A stretch of DNA of 64,000 bases from CAVTND01 sp963735955 (GCA_963735955.1 CAVTND010000003.1:1-64000), one strand, 5' to 3'. Numbered from the stretch's first letter, positions 48,899-58,672 are shown. The notes: generated by a model not told the origin, from the sequence alone. Program-made: numbers and translations.

Positions 48899-50285
48899 TC
48901 ACTGCGGCTTGATGTTCTGGTTCATACGGAAGAAGTTGGTCGGGTCATACTTCTTCTTGAGATCGACCAGCCGCTTGTAGGTCGGCCCGTAAGCGAATGC
49001 GATGCGGTCCGCCTCCTCCTGGGTGAGGAAATTGATGTAGGCGCCGGCGCTGGCAAACGGCTGTGACTTGGCAAAGAACTCCCGTGCCCACGCAATGCAT
49101 CGATCGTCTTCTGCGGCCGACTCCCAGCGTCCGTGCACGTTCATCACGTACTTGGCATCGCGGGACGAATAGGCCATCGCGTCGGGCGCCACGCGTGTCG
49201 TCGCGCCGCCGATCGTGCCGATGAAGATTTCGCACTGCGGTGAGGGCAGCTTGCCGGCGTACTGGATGATGGTTTCGATCGCGCCGTCGCTCAGCTGCGA
49301 AAAATTGTGCGACTTCCAGTAATTGCGTGCGCCCTTCGTCAAGAGCGGATCGAAGGCCTGCTGCCAGGCCGAATACGGCTGTACTCCAACGTGCTCGCCA
49401 TGCGCCTTGCCGAACCGACGCAGCGGCTCGATCAACGCTTCCCCCTTGGCGGGATCGCCGGCATAGCACACCGCCAGCGCGACGATCTCCTTGCCGTGGA
49501 CTTCCGCGGATAGGAAAGGCAGCGGCGGCGCCTTGCGCGTGACCATCCACACATTGAGTTCATCCGGCATCGTCTCGGTGAAGCGGGCGAACTGCGTAAG
49601 CACGGACTTTCGCCTCGCTGAACGGGAAGACGATGAGCCCGGACAGTACATTCGGCCCGACCGCATGAAGCCGGAATTCGAAGCTGGTGACGATGCCGAA
49701 GTTGCCGCCGCCACCACGCACTCCCCAGAACAGGTCTTCGTTCTCGCTGGTGCTGGCACGCACTTGACGGCCATCGGCGGTGACGACCTCCACGGCGAGC
49801 AGGTTGTCGACGGTCATGCCGTACTTTCGGCTCAACCAGCCGAAACCGCCGCCGAGCGTCAGGCCGGCCACGCCCGTGGTCGAGTTAATGCCCAACGGCG
49901 TGGCCAGGCCGTGAGCCTGCACGGCGGCATCGAAGTCCGCAAGCGTGCAGCCGGGTTCAACACTCGCCTGAAGGGCGCTGGGATCCACCTTGACGCGCTT
50001 CATCGGTGACAGATCAATCATGAGACCGCCATCGCAGACCGCGTTGCCCGCGATGTTGTGCCCGCCTCCCCGGATAGAAACGATCAGACCCTGCTTCCGC
50101 GCGAATTTGACCGCCTGCACCACATCTTCAGGCGAACTGCAGCGGGCGATCAAAGCGGGCCGGCGATCAACCATGGCATTCCAGATCTGGCGCACCTCGT
50201 CGTAGCCGGCACTGCCTGGCACGAGCACGTCGCCGCGGAAATGTGCCTTGAACTCGCCGATGTTTGATTCTCGAAGCTCGTTCAT
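48899..50285 (-). CDS. BBE-type FAD-linked oxidase (one frameshift)
   Basis: GAGGAGGCGAGA precedes the start at 50285. About 460 residues. FAD domain: LIVSIRGGGHNIAGNAVCDG, whose His is the usual covalent flavin attachment site, GINSTTGVAGLTLGGGFGWL, and EDLFWGVRGGGGNFGIVTSF. The substrate domain follows (LPFLSAEVHGKEIVALAVCY), and the C-terminal berberine-bridge tail reads YKRLVDLKKKYDPTNFFRMN. One frame change near 49620. Family members oxidise alcohols, sugars or alkaloid-like compounds with oxygen as acceptor. No signal peptide. Substrate unknown. Confidence 0.88.
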
Positions 50286-50707
50286 TCTCGCCTCCTCAGA
50301 GTGAGCCATTGGCAATCGCCCGAATGCTGAATCGGGCACAGATCCAGTCCGCTTAACGTGCAACTCCCGGAACAGCAGGAGCTCAACGGTGGCCAGCAGG
50401 GTACCGCACAAGCATCCTCTCGGCGCTACGTTCCGCTCATTGCGCGCGAAGCAACCGACCAGCGATTGGATTGCGGGTCATGGGTAAGGTTCAACGCAGA
50501 CGATCAGCGTCCAACACGCGATGGTCGAGCGTTCCTGATCGGCCAACCTACATTGGGGGAACTGGCGGCGCGAATGCCGCCATCCCCAGTTCCTGGATTA
50601 CGCCGACGCCGTCGAGAAACGGACACCGGCCGCTATCGAGCAAAATGGTCCGCGGACCACCCTGGCCGGTTCCGACCGGTGTCGAAAGTTGCAGAGCTTC
50701 CTCCGCA
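50286..50707. other. Intergenic, nothing recognised
   Basis: The gap between the BBE oxidase start and the prenyltransferase stop. No gene, repeat or terminator that I can support. Confidence 0.3.
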
Positions 50708-51631
50708 TCAGGTCACTATCAACCCGATGCTCGCCCCAACCGCATATGTGACGAATGTCACGAGGGTCTTGACCTGCGCCGGCACGATCCGCCGCGTGTC
50801 GTCGGGCGAAGCGAGCAACGTGCCTGCGGCGCCTATGGCCGGCACCGTAGCGACGAGGCCGCCCAGCGCGCCGGTCGGCACGCCGAAGGCCAGCGACACC
50901 AGGAGCAATGCAAACGCCGCGACGAGGAGTCCCGCAAACACTCGAGCGGCGGCGACGCGGCCGAGCCGTACAACCATCGTTCGCTTGCCGGCGCTCGCGT
51001 CCGCGCGAAAGTCCGGGAACTCGTTTATCCACAGGAACGAGGCGATCAGGACTCCCAGCGGCAGCCCGAGCCACACCACCCACGTGGGCAACGTGCTCGT
51101 CATCACGAGGTAGGTACCGACACAGATCAGCGGGCCGTAAGCGATGAACACGGCTCCTTCCCCCCATCCGCGATACGAGAGCTTGAACGGGGGTGCGTGA
51201 TAGAAGAACGCCAGCGCCACGCCCGCGAGTCCGAGCCACAGCACCAAGGGTTCGCGCATCACCACGATGATCAACCCTGCGCCAATGCAAAGGGCATAAC
51301 CGGCGATCGCTATGGCCCAGGTCTCCCGTACGGTAAGCAGACCGTCCACCAGCACCCGCTTGCCACCAGAGAACGGACTGCGGTCCGAATCGGCGACGGC
51401 CTGATCGGCACCCGACGCGAAGTCATAGATCTCACCCGACGCGTTCTTGGCCCACTCCAGAGCAAAGATGCCGAGCACCACGAGGATCAGCCAGCCCCAC
51501 GCATACGAACCGCTGTGAACGGCCGCGGCCGCGCCGAGCAGGATCGACGACATCGACGCCAGCGTGATCTTGGGGTCCGCCAGGTGCCAGAACCCAGTGC
51601 CCAGGTTGTGCGAATGCGCGACCGCAGACAT
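50708..51631 (-). CDS. UbiA-family prenyltransferase, MenA-like
   Basis: About 307 residues from the start at 51631. Eight or nine membrane helices. The first acidic motif is NASGEIYDFASGADQAVADS (N...D...D, MenA-like) and the second is NEFPDFRADASAGKRTMVVR, closely matching the 'D...D..GKRTL' motif of MenA. Such enzymes attach a polyprenyl chain to an aromatic acceptor such as dihydroxynaphthoate. No other menaquinone gene is in the window, so a different acceptor is possible. Intact. Confidence 0.85.
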   Translation of the reverse strand: MSAVAHSHNLGTGFWHLADPKITLASMSSILLGAAAAVHSGSYAWGWLILVVLGIFALEWAKNASGEIYDFASGADQAVADSDRSPFSGGKRVLVDGLLTVRETWAIAIAGYALCIGAGLIIVVMREPLVLWLGLAGVALAFFYHAPPFKLSYRGWGEGAVFIAYGPLICVGTYLVMTSTLPTWVVWLGLPLGVLIASFLWINEFPDFRADASAGKRTMVVRLGRVAAARVFAGLLVAAFALLLVSLAFGVPTGALGGLVATVPAIGAAGTLLASPDDTRRIVPAQVKTLVTFVTYAVGASIGLIVT

Positions 51632-51783
51632 GACACCCTGCCCCTTCAATTTGCCTTCAGCATGCTCCGCTGCACGTCCAGCGCTTGTCCCTGCGTCAAT
51701 TGACTTGCGGAAGAACCCCGGGCTGCCTTCAGGACTCGACGAGCGCCTGTCGCCCTACGAGGCGGCAACGTACGCGGCTGACG

Positions 51784-52377
51784 TCACTGCACGCTTCGAC
51801 TCTGCTCTACGGCCCAGCGTCGCTCGGCTTCCCTACGTATCGCTGGCAGCATGAGCAGGCGTATGGAGATGATTCCAAAGCGCGCCCACCGCCAGTAGCG
51901 ACGGAAGAGTGTCCGCGCCGGTTCATCGGTGGCGACCGCCCGCGTTTCTTGGGCGAACCGGGTCAATGCCGGACCCAGCGCGCAGGCTTCCAGTGTCCAC
52001 GCGATCTTGACCTGGCCCGGCGTCGCATACGCCAGGAATTCGGCCGGAGCCACCGGAGAGAACATGACGTTTGCGCGCCAGGGTTGGCAAGCGGCGCCAC
52101 AGATGACGAAGGTTCCCGGCTGCTCTGCCAGCAGTTCCCAACCCAGGGCCCTTGTTTCTTCAAGGATGCCCTGGGGCTTGCGAGGCACTGGGCCTTTGAC
52201 GCGCATGACTCGCTCCCGCAGCCAGAAGATCGCCTTCACCACGGGAATGGATTGCATGTCGAAGTTGGACGCCACCTCCATGACGAGGCTTGCCGGGGCG
52301 CGGATGGACGTCTCGAAGCGCTCCCGAACCTCGGGTTGCGGGATGAAACGATCGAGCAGTGCAGACGACACCGTCAA
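51784..52377 (-). CDS. Conserved hypothetical protein, SRPBCC-like
   Basis: 197 residues, intact, no signal peptide. The middle part (RERFETSIRAPASLVMEVAS, VVKAIFWLRERVMRVKG, TFVICGAACQPWRANVMFSP) looks like an SRPBCC/polyketide-cyclase-type lipid-binding fold: a beta grip with a long helix. The end (FRRYWRWARFGIISIRLLML) is amphipathic. I do not assign a function. It sits between the prenyltransferase and a small Cys-rich secreted protein, all leftward. Confidence 0.5.
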   Translation of the reverse strand: MTVSSALLDRFIPQPEVRERFETSIRAPASLVMEVASNFDMQSIPVVKAIFWLRERVMRVKGPVPRKPQGILEETRALGWELLAEQPGTFVICGAACQPWRANVMFSPVAPAEFLAYATPGQVKIAWTLEACALGPALTRFAQETRAVATDEPARTLFRRYWRWARFGIISIRLLMLPAIRREAERRWAVEQSRSVQ

Positions 52378-52468
52378 TGCGCGTCAAGTCCGCATGGCGG
52401 GTGCCGTTGCAGGACGTGATCTGCATCGGGAGCCGCGGATGTTCCTGCTCAACGGAACCGACACTACC

Positions 52469-52726
52469 TCACTTGGCGCACTGGAGGGCATATGTCTTCG
52501 CCTGCCCGGTGAAATGCTCGCTGACGACGCAGGTCGCCGGTCCACACTGGCAGTGGACAAGATTCGTCCCGATCGACGCCACCGACGTCACGGGCGCACA
52601 GGTGCAGGCAGGAGGAGGCTGCTGGGCGACGGCCTTTCCGCCGCTGCCCGTGAGCAGCACCAGCGTTCCCAGCACGGCGAGGGCAATCGCACCTGCAAGT
52701 GTTGCTGCGATCCGTGAAGTTTTCAT
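52469..52726 (-). CDS. Small secreted Cys-rich protein
   Basis: 85 residues. Signal peptide MKTSRIAATLAGAIALAVLG with cleavage near AVAQ. The mature part of about 50 residues has six Cys in tight pairs (PACTCAPV, HCQCGPATC, LQCAK), which suggests disulfides or a metal site. No family recognised. It could be a cell-surface or periplasmic stress or metal-binding peptide. Intact. Confidence 0.6.
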   Translation of the reverse strand: MKTSRIAATLAGAIALAVLGTLVLLTGSGGKAVAQQPPPACTCAPVTSVASIGTNLVHCQCGPATCVVSEHFTGQAKTYALQCAK

Positions 52727-52829
52727 GTGCTGTTCCTTTCCCGTCGAAGAAGCACGTCAGTTGGGCAATTTGCCCCCGCAAACACCATCATCGCGGCCGC
52801 CCGCGGAGGCGAATGTGCCGCGAAGGTCT

Positions 52830-53099
52830 TCAGCGTCCTGGATCCTGCACTGCTATCCGATTGCTGACGTTGGTTCCGATGACCGGCGAACGCGTCCCAT
52901 AGGCGCACAGGTCGCCCAGCAGTCGATGCATGGTGCCGACCGCCCCTTCAAGCGCGGTCAGGCCGGCGGCGTGCATGCGCAACTCGCGCAGGTCGCGCAC
53001 GAGTTCGAGCACGTCGCCAGGATTGAATCGGACCATCCCATCCTTGTCTGCTTTGGCGCTACAAGCTGCTTCCAACTCGTCCAGCTTTTCGTCGGTCAT
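52830..53099 (-). CDS. Small hypothetical protein
   Basis: 89 residues from ATG 53099 (MTDEKLDELEAACSAKADK). Helical and acidic at first, then GDVLELVRDLRELRMHAAGL and a short C-terminal part with VGTMHRLLGDLCAYGTR. No signal or membrane segment. Coding quality is fair. I assign no function; it could be a small regulator or adaptor. Confidence 0.45.
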   Translation of the reverse strand: MTDEKLDELEAACSAKADKDGMVRFNPGDVLELVRDLRELRMHAAGLTALEGAVGTMHRLLGDLCAYGTRSPVIGTNVSNRIAVQDPGR

Positions 53100-53582
53100 G
53101 GTTGACTCCGATAGACACTCTGGAAGTACATGGGGCACCGACTCATGAAACCTGCATGGACGGTGGCGCGGTGGCGTCGTACCCGATCGATTCTGATCCC
53201 CGGGGTGAAGGACTGCAATTGACGGCAAAAGGCCTGCGCCTTGGAGCAACGCAACGGCCCGCATGGGCCGACATCGGACGAGTTTCCAGGACAGCCCTGT
53301 CGTCAACGGCGCGAGCGCTGGCCGTTGGGGAAAGGCAGGACTCCGGTGTGCATCGTTGGGACAAGGGTCGTGTCGAGTGCGCTCGGCACTGGAAGCTCTA
53401 ACGGTGTGAGCACTGTCGGAGCGCTTTACATGCCACGCGCGGCACGATCCAACGGTCGACGCAAATATTTGTTTCTCTTGCGGTTAGGTCCTGGGCTCGA
53501 ATCTTGCTATGCCGCTTCACGAGACTTCCGACCACAATTTACAAGGGAAGTCGCTCATCGGTGGGGACCGTCGGAGAGCGTT
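53100..53582. other. Intergenic, nothing clear
   Basis: Short open frames exist but none has family features. The region may hold promoters for the small genes on each side. Confidence 0.3.
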
Positions 53583-53738
53583 ATGAGTGCAAGCAGCGGA
53601 GAGAAGCGCCGGCGGAGGCGCGAACGCCGGTTCATTGAGTTACAGGACGCGATTTCGTCGCGTTCCACGATGGTGGCCGTCCTGGCGACCTTCGGATTCG
53701 TACTGTTGCAGGTAGCCCGCACGCTGCTCAGCGTTTAG
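53583..53738 (+). CDS. Small membrane protein, 51 aa
   Basis: ATG 53583 has GGAGAG about ten bases upstream. A very basic N-terminus (GEKRRRRRERRFIELQDAI) is followed by one membrane helix (MVAVLATFGFVLLQVARTLL). It looks like a small inner-membrane peptide, but the size makes the call weak. Confidence 0.35.
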   Translation: MSASSGEKRRRRRERRFIELQDAISSRSTMVAVLATFGFVLLQVARTLLSV

Positions 53739-53758
53739 TCGCAGGTTGCCTGGCGGTT

Positions 53759-54565
53759 TCAACTTTTCGCGGCTTCCGCCGGGTCCGGACCTGCAACAGT
53801 AAATCGGTCCTGCACGGCAGCTAGTTGATCGTCCGACGTCGCAACGAGCCATCGACGTGCGCGCTCCACAATGTGGCGGTTGTGATCCTTGAACGGACCC
53901 ATGACGCTCGCGGCCTTCCAGAGCACCGGGCCGGCCCGGGATTTCTTTCCGGACGGCGTACCGACCAGCAGGCAATACGGTCCAAGGGGCAGTGTCACGA
54001 ACGGCTGCACCGGCTGCCCGCGCACGCGCCAGTCGATGAATGGCGCTTCGCTGATGAGCAGCGGCGTGGGCAGCCCATGGAAGACGGTGAAGTCGTAGAG
54101 CGCCAGCTGGGTTCGCAGACCCTGGTACTGGTCGCGGATGTCCGCCACCACCGCAACACGGATCTCGTCCTCGAACATCGGCTCGAGCGCATAGTGCGCC
54201 AGCGCGCGTTGCGCATCGTCCTGGTAGGCGCAGACGAGGCCGAGGTTCACGCAGTCTTGCGCCGCCCGCTGCACGTCCGCCACGGAACCCGCTTCTTCCG
54301 ACTTGCCCAGCTGTGCGGCCCTCAGGAACCGGGCGAGCGCTCCTTCATGAATCGCAGGACCGGATTCGCCGGGCGAGCCGTGGTCGTCGCCCCCGAGCGG
54401 GACGTAGTAGATGCTTTCGTTGGCGAAACGCGCCTTCTTGCCATCGTCGAACTTGATCTCGCCATCGGTGCAGTCGAGATAACGCGTTCCGACGCGACCA
54501 TGCTCCCATACCCAGTTCTTGAGAATCGGGCGCAAAGGGTGCAGCACTTCCGATTCGGACATCAA
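53759..54565 (-). CDS. Hypothetical protein, 268 aa
   Basis: Intact, no signal peptide. An N-terminal small beta region (WVWEHGRVGTRYLDCTDGEI, KFDDGKKARFANESIYYVPL) is followed by a long helical domain and a segment LPTPLLISEAPFIDWRVRGQ then PFVTLPLGPYCLLVGTPSGK. The second half recalls DUF4238-like proteins, in which a 'P.L.SD.P' strand precedes the C-terminal domain, but I cannot confirm this. The C-terminal helix is ERARRWLVATSDDQLA. No functional call. Confidence 0.5.
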   Translation of the reverse strand: MMSESEVLHPLRPILKNWVWEHGRVGTRYLDCTDGEIKFDDGKKARFANESIYYVPLGGDDHGSPGESGPAIHEGALARFLRAAQLGKSEEAGSVADVQRAAQDCVNLGLVCAYQDDAQRALAHYALEPMFEDEIRVAVVADIRDQYQGLRTQLALYDFTVFHGLPTPLLISEAPFIDWRVRGQPVQPFVTLPLGPYCLLVGTPSGKKSRAGPVLWKAASVMGPFKDHNRHIVERARRWLVATSDDQLAAVQDRFTVAGPDPAEAAKS

Positions 54566-54665
54566 TTCCTCAAGTGCCTCAACGGTCCGGCGACGACGTT
54601 CGGCTCAACTGCAGATCAGGGGAATCTCGCCTGCGTGCGTGACCCCACTTCCGCACGATCGCGTA

Positions 54666-55490
54666 CTAGAACCTGAAGCTGACCCCGACCGCAACACCGT
54701 TGAAGGTCAGCGACTGCACAGGCTCCCCGGAATCGAAGTCGTAGTCGAGATAACGCCAAACGGCAACGACGTCGCCCCATCCGAACGAGTAGCCGAGGCC
54801 CGTCATCGCCTGCCACGTGAGCTTCGAGTTGCCGGTGCCGATGTCGGCGTAATAGGGCACGAACCAGTTAAGTGCGCTGCCGAAGTGGGCACGACCGCGG
54901 ACACCAATGATCGCGTCCCAGTTGGTCGAGCTCACTTCACTCCGACCGGTGCGGGCGATCCCGGCCGGCCCGGTTCCCATAAAGGTCCAGTCCAGCGTGT
55001 TGTCCATGTCCAGCATGCGTGCGCCGAAGACCAGGCCCGTGCTGTAAGACGGCGTATCGATGAACGAATACGTGCCGGCCAGCGTCAGGATGTTGGTCTT
55101 GACGTCGAGGCTCAGATTGGCGGTCAGGCCCACCGGTAGTTGCTGGCCGTGGATCGCGAACTCTCGTGTTCCGGACTTTTCGGATCCGAGGTCTGCATAC
55201 ACCCAGTCCACCAACCCGCCCCACCTGCCGGACTGAACCTCCAGCGTGCCCATGAAAGCCATCTTGAGGCTATCGAGGATGTCCTTGGCGTTGACGTTGA
55301 TGGACGGCCCGCCTGCGCCGCTCGGAAACTCGGTCGTTCCGCTGAGTCCGGGGAAGTAGCCATAGATCGTCGCGCGGAACCGCGTCTCGTCCGGCCGCGA
55401 CTGAGCTTCGGCATTGACCGTAGTTCCTGCCGCCAGCGCAAACAGCAGTGCTGTGGCAACCGCGCGACCTCGATGTGAACGCTTTTTCAT
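54666..55490 (-). CDS. Outer-membrane beta-barrel protein
   Basis: 274 residues, intact. Signal peptide MKKRSHRGRAVATALLFALA. The rest alternates polar and hydrophobic residues in strands ending in aromatics (RFRATIYGYFPGLSGTTEF, GGLVDWVYADLGSEKSG, LTLAGTYSFIDTPSYSTGLV), and it ends FNGVAVGVSFRF, with the terminal Phe recognised by the BAM machine. A small barrel of about ten strands. Specificity unknown. Confidence 0.75.
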   Translation of the reverse strand: MKKRSHRGRAVATALLFALAAGTTVNAEAQSRPDETRFRATIYGYFPGLSGTTEFPSGAGGPSINVNAKDILDSLKMAFMGTLEVQSGRWGGLVDWVYADLGSEKSGTREFAIHGQQLPVGLTANLSLDVKTNILTLAGTYSFIDTPSYSTGLVFGARMLDMDNTLDWTFMGTGPAGIARTGRSEVSSTNWDAIIGVRGRAHFGSALNWFVPYYADIGTGNSKLTWQAMTGLGYSFGWGDVVAVWRYLDYDFDSGEPVQSLTFNGVAVGVSFRF

Positions 55491-55795
55491 TGCCTGTCTC
55501 CTGTTTGGACGGCTCCCGGGCCGGTGCCTGGTTACCCTGCCGAGTGATTCATTCTGACGGCGCTCAATGTACGTGCCAAGCTTAGGCCTAGCATCGGCAA
55601 CTCGGTCGACACACGTCGTCTCCCTTGAGCAACACCCCTACGGCTGCGCAGTGAAGCACACGAGCATATGCGCCAGGTCCATCGCGCAGCGATCGTTACC
55701 GCCGCAGCCAAAACGGCGCTTGCCCCTTGGAAGCACATGGGGAGCCCGTTGCTCCAGCCGGACGACCGGCGCACTGAACTAAACCCGGAGGACAT
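55491..55795. other. Divergent intergenic region
   Basis: The gap between the outer-membrane protein start and the ferritin-like gene start; it should hold both promoters. AGGAGACAGGCA lies just upstream of the barrel gene on the minus strand. No other feature seen. Confidence 0.35.
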
Positions 55796-56323
55796 ATGCC
55801 AGCGAAACTCGATGTTGCCAAGCTCACACTGATGGACACTCTCGATCTTGCCAGCCTGATCGAGGTCGAGGCCTTCGAGCGGTACACCTTGTTCGCCAGA
55901 CAGCTCGGTCTCGGGTATTCCGGCGGGGCCGGCTCGGTGTTCCAATCGATGGCCGACAACGAGAGGAAACACGGTGATCAGCTCGCGGAACGCCGGAGCA
56001 AGCTGTTCGGCAATGAGCCAGCACGAGTGACGCTCGATGACATCTTCGACGTGGAAGCCCCCGATGTCGGCTCGACCCGCTATGACATGTCGGAGTTCAA
56101 GGCTTACCAGGTCGCGCTGCACTCGGAAAAGAAGGCTTTCGCGTTCTACGACCGAGCCCTGCGCAGCGTGAAAGAGCCGGACGTCAAGGCGCTGTTCGAG
56201 GAGTTGCGGGACGAAGAGGCCGAACACGTTCGCATGATCGAAGAGATCATCGCGAAGCTGCCGCCGTCAGCCAAGGTCGACGTTGAAGACGAGGACGACA
56301 CGTCCATGCGGATGGGCTACTAG
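55796..56323 (+). CDS. Ferritin-like diiron protein (rubrerythrin/erythrin type)
   Basis: 175 residues, preceded by GGAGG. A four-helix bundle with paired ligand motifs: LASLIEVEAFERYTLF, FQSMADNERKHGDQLAE (E..H), YQVALHSEKKAFAFYDR and LRDEEAEHVRMIEEI (E..EH). These match the diiron site of rubrerythrin-like proteins. No rubredoxin domain follows, so this is closer to the erythrin/MbfA-N class. Likely peroxide or iron handling. Intact. Confidence 0.85.
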   Translation: MPAKLDVAKLTLMDTLDLASLIEVEAFERYTLFARQLGLGYSGGAGSVFQSMADNERKHGDQLAERRSKLFGNEPARVTLDDIFDVEAPDVGSTRYDMSEFKAYQVALHSEKKAFAFYDRALRSVKEPDVKALFEELRDEEAEHVRMIEEIIAKLPPSAKVDVEDEDDTSMRMGY

Positions 56324-56477
56324 AGTCACAGACGAACGTCCGCCGCGCCGGTCCTGCGTGCATGCGCACCGTGATATGGCGGTTGCCGTCTGTCAGCGCA
56401 GCTCCGATCGAGGCTTATCGACCTGCCCGGGCGCCACGGCCCGGACTCGTGACGCCCAACGATGTCAGCCAAAGGGC

Positions 56478-56984
56478 TCATCTCGTTCCGAGCCGTGAGG
56501 CCAGCTCGGTTTCAATCTCCCTCGCGAGACCCATCAACAGCAGCTCCTCGTACTGTCTTGAAATGCCTCTGGCGATCTGACGATCCGCTTCCGCCCTGCC
56601 CGCCCGGTCCCCCGGGTCGATCTGCTCGGGCGATTCCTCGTGTATCACTCCGACCCGTGCGCGAAAGTCGATGGTGCGACGGTCGGCAAGCCTGCTAGGC
56701 AACGGAGTCCCATCCAGTAACAAGGGCAGGACATCCTTGCCTTGGTCGAGTGCAAGCGCGAATTCCTTCCGCACTTCATACGAGGTGTTCGAGTGGTGGC
56801 ACCAGAACATCAGTACCACGTTCGCTTCAGATATGGCCCTTTCCAGCTCTTCGCGCCATTTGGGGCTCGCGCGCATTGAATCTGCATCGCAGTAGGCGAT
56901 TGCGCCATTGCTCGCGCTCAAGAGCGACACGATTGCCGACACCAACTCGTTGTCCGCAGGGCTGTACGAAACAAAGATATTCAT
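56478..56984 (-). CDS. Stand-alone TIR-domain protein
   Basis: 168 residues, intact. It begins MNIFVSYSPADNELVSAIVS, a classic TIR box 1, followed by FWCHHSNTSYEVRKEFALAL. Glu74 there sits in the SxxVxxE pattern that holds the catalytic Glu of NADase TIRs. Then VLPLLLDGTPLPSRLADRRT (box 3-like). The C-terminal 50 residues are charged helices. Bacterial TIR proteins can be NAD-cleaving immune effectors or host-directed factors, but they normally act with a sensor partner. None is adjacent here, so the role is open. Confidence 0.75.
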   Translation of the reverse strand: MNIFVSYSPADNELVSAIVSLLSASNGAIAYCDADSMRASPKWREELERAISEANVVLMFWCHHSNTSYEVRKEFALALDQGKDVLPLLLDGTPLPSRLADRRTIDFRARVGVIHEESPEQIDPGDRAGRAEADRQIARGISRQYEELLLMGLAREIETELASRLGTR

Positions 56985-57064
56985 GGCGCGCGGGTTGTTG
57001 TCCGATACCGGGTGGTGCTCGATTGAAATCTGCAGTGGGTCGATCGGGAGTGGCGCCGCCGTCG

Positions 57065-57493
57065 TCAGTTGCGCACAAAGTACACGTCAAACCTTTGCTT
57101 CGCGACAGCCTGGTAGAAAGTGCCCTTGAGTCGATCTGTCGATGGTTCGTAGACAAGGTCGTAGGTCGAGCCCGCGTAGCCACCAGCCTGCAGCTCGAAC
57201 ATCACCCGAAATGTCGCCTTTTCCTGCGTAACCTGCGCTTTGGCGAACGGAAGGCGTGCCGGATTGAAGTACGTCGCATCGAGCTTTCCGTCCGCACTGA
57301 CTCCCTGGATGACAATCCGGTAGCCACCGTCGGGACGAAGCCACGTGCCCTTCAGGATCTCGGTGCTGACCTTGGCAGGCGCTGCGGGGACTGCGCCTTC
57401 TGGGCGCGACGGCGGCGCCTGCGAATACGCTGAACCGACCATGGCCAGCGTCAGTGCAATCGCGATCGCTCGTTGGAACAGGTGTGTTGTCAT
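57065..57493 (-). CDS. Exported hypothetical protein, 142 aa
   Basis: Signal peptide MTTHLFQRAIAIALTLAMVG, cleaved near YSQA. The mature domain is an all-beta lipocalin-like sequence: KGTWLRPDGGYRIVIQGVSA, KLDATYFNPARLPFAKAQVT, RVMFELQAGGYAGSTYDLVY, DRLKGTFYQAVAKQRFDVYF. Similar 'LxGxWxRPDGGY' proteins are found as periplasmic unknowns. Intact. It is next to the TIR gene on the same strand. Confidence 0.65.
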   Translation of the reverse strand: MTTHLFQRAIAIALTLAMVGSAYSQAPPSRPEGAVPAAPAKVSTEILKGTWLRPDGGYRIVIQGVSADGKLDATYFNPARLPFAKAQVTQEKATFRVMFELQAGGYAGSTYDLVYEPSTDRLKGTFYQAVAKQRFDVYFVRN

Positions 57494-57700
57494 CTCATGA
57501 ATCGTCTGCAGTCGCGATGAAACCGTTCAGGCCGGTCGCGGTGTAGTGCTGCGTTGTCATGCATTGTGTCGTTAGTGTTCTCGCGATGACGGCTGCCTTC
57601 GGTTCATTCTGAGCGATGACGCGAGCGGCGGCAACCGGGCCGCCTCTGTCGGTGCCAACATGTGCCGCACCGATCGGTATCCGAAGGTGAACTGCGCAGC

Positions 57701-58672
57701 TCAGCGCCGCGTTTCACGTCGTTTCGCGGACGGCGCGCGCCCGCGCGCAGCGGGCAGTGTCGCACTCGGCGCGGAACGCCAGGGTGCCGACGAAAACTTT
57801 TCCGCAAGAAACTGAATTACCGCGTCCACCTTGGGAGGCCGGCGCCGACCGGCCGAGTACACCGCATGCACGGGCAGCGGTTCAGGCTGGTGTGAATCAA
57901 CGAGGACGGGTACCAGTTTCCCGTTCCGTATCGCCGGACCGACGATGAGGTCCGAAAGCCGGATGACGCCAAGTCCCTGGAGCGCAAGCTCGTAAAGCGT
58001 CTCGGCGTTATTCACCGTGATGCTGCCCTTCACCGGCACCATCCGCACCCCGTTCGGTCCACGGAAGGGCCATTCGCTCTGGCCAGCGATGTCGGGAAGT
58101 GTCAGGCAGTTGTGCCGGGCCAGGTCCTCAGGCTTGCGCGGCACGCCGTGCTTCGCCAGGTAGGCCGGAGCTGCCGTGATGACCCGTTCGAGTTCGCCGA
58201 TGCGGCGTGCGGCAAGGTTGACGTCCCCCAGCGGGCCGACACGTATCGCCAGATCGATGCCGGCCTCGACGAGGTCGATCGCGTACTCGCTGATGACGAG
58301 GTCGAGCGTGATTTCCGGATAGCGCGCGACGAACTCGGGCAGCGCCGGTACCAACGCGTAGGTCGCAAAGGCTGTGCCGACACTGATGCGAACGCGACCG
58401 CGCGGCTGCCGGGCGAAGCGCATGACGTCCGACTCCAGGTCCGCGATCTCGCCGACGATGCGCTGAACGCGTTCGAAGTAGATTTCACCCTCTGCCGTGA
58501 GCGCCAGTCGTCGCGTCGAGCGCTGGAGCAGGCGCACGCCGAGCTTGCGCTCCAGTCGCGTGACCAGCTTCGACACTGCGGAGGGCGTGACACCGAGGTC
58601 GTGCGCTGCCGGCGTGAACCCATGGCATTCGACTGCACGAACAAAAGCGAGCATGGCCAGGCTGGATTCCGT
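57701..58672 (-). CDS. LysR-family transcription regulator
   Basis: The best start is at 58672, an ACG codon five bases after AGGAGG that gives MESSLAMLAFVRAVECHGFT, the usual LysR beginning. A consensus error for ATG is likely. The first ATG, at 58654, would cut off six residues. Helix-turn-helix AAHDLGVTPSAVSKLVTRLE, then the effector domain (RVRISVGTAFATYALVPALP, ISEYAIDLVEAGIDLAIRVG, IGELERVITAAPAYLAKHGV). The last 40 residues are Arg/Ala-rich. It diverges from the small gene at 58804 with a LysR box between them. Intact otherwise. Confidence 0.87.
   Translation of the reverse strand, partial: TESSLAMLAFVRAVECHGFTPAAHDLGVTPSAVSKLVTRLERKLGVRLLQRSTRRLALTAEGEIYFERVQRIVGEIADLESDVMRFARQPRGRVRISVGTAFATYALVPALPEFVARYPEITLDLVISEYAIDLVEAGIDLAIRVGPLGDVNLAARRIGELERVITAAPAYLAKHGVPRKPEDLARHNCLTLPDIAGQSEWPFRGPNGVRMVPVKGSITVNNAETLYELALQGLGVIRLSDLIVGPAIRNGKLVPVLVDSHQPEPLPVHAVYSAGRRRPPKVDAVIQFLAEKFSSAPWRSAPSATLPAARGRAPSAKRRETRR

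Noticed and set aside
53102..53401. A 99-codon open frame on plus
   Set aside because: No signal, motif or ribosome site; likely chance.
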